Shown piece after piece: positions 45,639 through 64,000 of a DNA stretch of 64,000 nt. The DNA comes from Balanoglossus misakiensis. Its lineage: Eukaryota > Hemichordata. The translations under genes were made by a program, and so were the position numbers. The stretch is taken from the NCBI GenBank assembly GCA_040954595.2, contig CM082594.2, positions 3,162,001 through 3,226,000 on the forward strand, in the 5' to 3' direction. The stretch's first letter is position 1. Every line of letters starts with the position of its first letter. The notes under the pieces were generated by a model. That model did not search any database and was not told the DNA's origin. It saw only the letters and a list, made by a program, of their open reading frames with translations.

Positions 45639-47591
45639 ACAGTCGGTCCGATCGCCAAAAAAGGAAATCTCATGAATATTTAAATTTGTGTCAAAGGTAA
45701 CGTTTCGCCCAATCAGAAATATGCACAAATGACACGCGTGAAGGAATGTCAACAAGGCCAGCGCCTTTTGCTGCCACTGACATCCTGAGGCTGTCTTGCA
45801 TTTATACTAGGTAACCTCTCCGCCCGCCAAGCTCTTGGTATCCGAATAGACCTTGGCAGAACAAATCCTTAGACCGTGGACGGTGTTTTTTTTATACAGC
45901 GGTTCCCGCATGGGTTTGTTAGGGAAACTTTGGTCGATCCAACAACCCGTGCGAGCCGACGATGACTCGGTAAATGCTTCCAGTAAACTTTGGGCCTCAC
46001 TTTTCAGTGTCAATGCGGCCAAGTATAACGATCCATACTTGTGCTAGTCGGACTATATCAGCTACATGTATGGTATAAAGACGCAACTGATACAGGGGCA
46101 ACAGCGATACTCGTAGTAAACTCGTAGTACGGTGACTGTGTGAGTGTGCATGAGCGGTGTTGTGAGATATTGCACGGCGCGTATGTTGTAATATAATTTA
46201 CGTTTGGCGAGGTTGCTAACAGTTTCCAAGTTGACATCGCACATTCATGAGGTAATCGTTATATTTTGTGAATTCGACTCTTTCTATCATTTACGGTAAT
46301 TGGTAATTGTGAATAAAAGAAATCATGAAACTTTCGGATCAAGAGTGACTGAGCCGCGGCCTAGCTCACGCACAAGATTGTTATCATCGCCGTTGTGTAT
46401 ATGACACGGAGCTCCGTGTGTATATAGTGAGGACCTGGGCATGGCAGAAATTATCAGTTGTCGCTACAAAACGCAACGGTCGATTTCAAAACGCAACGGT
46501 AGATCGCTAGAGCGTTTATCAATGTGTCCTCGGACAAAATCCTGAGCATTAAGGGGACCTAGATTTTATTTAATTGAACTTCATATGTAAAACTTCGGAC
46601 TAAAACCCGGAAGCATACAAGAATAGCCATCATCGCCGTTGTCGACAGTGAGGACCTGGGCATGGCAGAAATTATCAGTTGTCGCTACAAAACGCAACGG
46701 TCGATTTCAAAACGCAACGGTAGATCGCTAGAGCGTGTATCAATGTGTCCTCGGACAAAATCCTGAGCATTAAGGCGACCTAGATTTTATTTAATTGAAC
46801 TTCATATGTAAAACTTCGGACTAAAACCCGGAAGCATACAAGAATAGCCATCATCGCCGTTGTCGACAGTGGGGACTTGGGCATGGCAGAAATTATCAGC
46901 TGTCGCTAAAAAACGCAACGGTCGATTTCAAAACGCAACGGTAGATCGCTAGAGCGTGTATCAATGTGTCCTCGGACAAAATCCTGGGCATTTAGGCGAC
47001 GTGGATTTTATTTAATTGAACTTCATATGTAAAACTTCGGACTAAAACCCGGAAGCATACAAGAATAGCCATCATCGCCGTTGTCGACAGTGGGGACTTG
47101 GGCATGGCAGAAATTATCAGCTGTCGCTAAAAAACGCAACGGTCGATTTCAAAACGCAACGGTAGATCGCTAGATCGTGTATCAATGTGTCCTCGGACAA
47201 AATCCTGGGCATTTAGGCGACGTAGATTTTATTTAATTGAACTTCATATGTAAAACTTCGGACTAAAACCCGGAAGCATACAAGAATAGCCATCATCGCC
47301 GTTGTCGACAGTGGCGACTTGGGCATGGCAGAAATTATCAGCTGTCGCTAAAAACGCAACGGTCGATTTCAAAACGCATCGGTAGATCGCTAGAGCACCA
47401 TTCAAGGAATCCTCAGGCAAAAATTTGAGTATTTAGGCGAATTCGACTTTATTTAACAGAACTAAAACCGAGGGCATGCGAATTTTCTCTGGAACTGATT
47501 GTCTCGAGCGATCTGATTGGCCGAAAAGTTACCTCTGACACCAAATTTAAATATTCATGAGATTTCCTTTTTTGGCGATCGGGCCGACTGT
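45639..47591. mobile_element. Non-autonomous TIR transposon carrying 221-bp tandem repeats
   Basis: Inverted ends of about 85 bp begin ACAGTCGGTCCGATCGCC and finish GGCGATCGGGCCGACTGT. The 5-bp word ACTAA flanks both sides (45634-45638 and 47592-47596), a target duplication. Inside are 4.5 copies of a 221-bp repeat and no transposase frame. It sits in the third copy of the ZNFX1 upstream segment, just outside the promoter block. The superfamily is not assigned. Confidence 0.85.
46410..47410. repeat. 221-bp tandem repeats, ~4.5 copies
   Basis: The word ATGGCAGAAATTATCAG occurs at 46441, 46662, 46883, 47104 and 47325, a constant period of 221. Units 1-2 share GACCTGG and units 3-4 share GACTTGG variants, so the array grew by duplicating pairs of units or by stepwise copying with later mutation. 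Confidence 0.95.
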
Positions 47592-47609
47592 ACTAAGGGT
47601 ATTTTATTG

Positions 47610-47733
47610 AGTATGTATGTATGTATGTATGTATGTATGTATGTATGTATGTATGTATGTATGTATGTATGTATGTATGTATGTATGTATGTATGTATGT
47701 ATGTATGTATGTATGTATGTATGTATGTATGTA

Positions 47734-47787
<54 letters not shown>

Positions 47788-47870
47788 TATGTATGTATGT
47801 ATGTATGTATGTATGTATGTATCTATGTATGTATCTATGTATCTATGTATCTATCCATGTATGTTACGTG
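47610..47870. repeat. TATG/GT/TATG microsatellite
   Basis: Long TATG tract, then GT, then TATG with CTAT variants. It follows GGTATTTTATTGAG, as the unit B tract does near 34620, showing that the third upstream copy continues past the transposon. Confidence 0.95.
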
Positions 47871-48913
47871 CGCGCGTGTACGTGCGTGTGTGTGCGTGCG
47901 TGCGACGCATGCACAGAGGCACACACTGACAAATGTTCTTCATAAACTGGCACGATGTATGAAAAAGTGAAGCTTTTACTGAAACAGATAAATCGCTTTA
48001 TACCTTTATTACCCTAAGTAAATATAGATGAATTCATTCAACAATGTTTTGCAATGTTAAAGCCCCAGTAACTCTAACTGCTGACTGTTTTCTTAGTTTT
48101 TTTCTCCCACGTACCAACGCTGATGTCTCTGCACATTTATGAAATGTACGTACAATCTTTAATAACTTAATTCTCAAAAACGCCAGCATACGACTAACTG
48201 TCATTTATTTTTGCCGACGAATAAATTCAAGTCAAGACTAGAATTCAATTTTCAATAATAACAATGCCGATTACTATGGAAGGGCTGTGTTGAAAAACCA
48301 AATGCTGAGCAAATGTTTATATTTTGCAGAGTAGCACTAAAGCCCAGCTGATACCCTTAAATAAAAGGTTGAAATTACTGGCGCTGTAATGTCACGTTAA
48401 TTTTTTTCTTAAATGTAAAAGTTTAGATAAGAATATAAACAGAGGCAATGAAGAGGAGAATAGGTAAACGCTTTCTATTAACCCTTGTGTCAAAATATGT
48501 ACCATATATTAAATAATACCACATCACCAGCATCATTTGCATTACAGCCAATTAAGTTCACAGAGTTGATCATCGGCGAAGGTCTTTGATAGTTACTCTG
48601 GAAGAAAATGTAAAGTTATCATGATAAAATAATCATCTAAGTTTCGAAAATTTATTTCAAAAACGGGAATTAAAACCACTTCCTTCAGGACTAATGACTT
48701 TGAATTTTCATTGTATTTGTATTTGTATAATCTTTGATTTCTTCTTTCGCGGGTCTTTAGTGGAATTTAATAATGGGTGAATTTTCGCTAATTGTGAGAA
48801 CTGGAAAATTGATTTTGCTAGACATTTCACTTCCAAAGAGATCATTTTGCAAGTTTACTCGGGCAATTTTCTCCCCCTTTTCCTGTTTTAAATGCGATGA
48901 ATAATATGTCTTT

Positions 48914-48919
48914 TTTATT
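48914..48919 (-). terminator. Candidate polyadenylation signal of the SRCR gene
   Basis: AATAAA on the minus strand, about 122 nt past the proposed stop codon at 49041. Confidence 0.35.
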
Positions 48920-49040
48920 CCTCGAGTGACTGACTGTCTCACTATGTTGTGTACGTAGAGCGTTCAGAATTTAAAAAAAGAAAATGTTATGCACTCTATA
49001 AGAAATCCATGTCATTGATGTTAAATTAAAGAACATGTAA

Positions 49041-63595
<14,555 letters not shown>

Positions 63596-64000
63596 CTGAT
63601 GGTTGAAACAGGTTTAACACTGAACATAGTTAACCAGAAAACAGCGCCACAATTCATTGGCTTTGCAATCTGTCTGTGTCAATCCCGCTACATATTTAAA
63701 TACACCAGTGTCAACATACATGACTGTGTGTGTAAACGAACCCCACCACATACAAAGAAAACGAGTTGAGCGAAGCGATTGTATACATTTTGGCCAGTCT
63801 CGGGTGATGATAACATTATTGTATAAATGGTTACATATCCAACAAACACATGCGTTGACAACGGAGAAGAAATTGTATTGTTTTCGTTGATACATTTGCA
63901 TTTCTAAATCATTCATTGCGGTCCAGTACCGTGGCCGATATCTACAAGCGTGTGTAGGTTTCAAACCTACACGCACCTTTTTGCAAAAAACTAAAATGGC
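63596..64000. other. SRCR intron sequence to window end
   Basis: No SRCR first-half exon or other coding exon was recognised. A short inverted pair (GTGTGTAGGTTT / AAACCTACACGC) lies near 63950-63973. Confidence 0.5.

Larger units (their letters stand above)
42199..49040. other. Repeat-rich region upstream of the LRAT-repeat gene
   Basis: It contains a 36-bp unit repeated twice (42855-42926), a short tandem pair near 43648-43770, a 322-bp direct repeat pair, a GTGTT pentanucleotide array, a third copy of the ZNFX1 promoter block with a transposon inserted beside it, TATG/GT microsatellite DNA, and about 1.1 kb of single-copy sequence before the SRCR stop codon. The missing first exon(s) of the LRAT gene should be here, but none could be recognised. 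Confidence 0.6.

Noticed and set aside
46410-47410. CRISPR-like regular repeats
   Set aside because: The 221-bp period has no conserved short repeat with unique spacers; whole units are homologous and lie in a eukaryotic transposon.
47517-47970. Met/Tyr/Val/Cys-rich open frames (also 950-1400, 53476-54059, 35825-36085, 63095-63386)
   Set aside because: They are translations of tetranucleotide or dinucleotide microsatellites.
48757-48942. Additional 3' exon of the SRCR gene
   Set aside because: The 61-residue frame has no SRCR or other domain features, and an AATAAA lies within it on the coding strand.

Overview
This is a window of nuclear DNA from an animal, most likely a marine invertebrate deuterostome such as a lancelet or hemichordate (a spiralian is not excluded). 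The evidence is GT-AG introns, a metazoan gene set (ADA2/ADGF, ZNFX1, LRAT-domain and SRCR-domain proteins), AT-rich intergenic DNA, many TATG, GATA and GT microsatellites, and abundant fold-back and terminal-inverted-repeat elements. All host protein genes recognised here lie on the minus strand.

Layout. 91-3512: six exons of a secreted ADA2/ADGF-type adenosine deaminase, cut by the left edge. 5321-20200 and 20743-37433: a direct duplication of about 15 kb. Each unit carries an intronless HHxxxDG acyltransferase (5332-6699; 20750-22114) and a ZNFX1-type helicase/zinc-finger gene (10769-17235; 26218-32705). Each ZNFX1 gene has a short first coding exon, too small to stand out as an open frame, that adds an RGG-rich N-terminus and splices in frame. 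Upstream of each is a compact promoter-like block (E-box, palindromic kappaB site, CRE-like site, TATA) followed by a splice donor. 38549-42198: a 1,216-codon exon with eight tandem LRAT-type domains and a hydrophobic C-terminus. 45379-47750: a third, partial copy of the ZNFX1 upstream region, including the promoter block, split by a transposon with 221-bp internal repeats. 49041-63595: 19 exons of an SRCR gene (nine complete domains plus one half), with a plus-strand LINE fragment in one intron.

How it may fit together. ZNFX1, ADA2, PLAAT/LRAT and SRCR families all have established roles in innate immunity or extracellular signalling in animals, so the window reads as an immune-flavoured neighbourhood. 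The shared kappaB-containing promoter block, present twice before ZNFX1 and once about 3 kb upstream of the LRAT-repeat gene, is the most suggestive link. Co-regulation is inference from sequence only.

Limits. Exon borders were placed by eye from GT-AG signals, reading phase and family knowledge. Organism, transcription starts and transposon family names were not verified.
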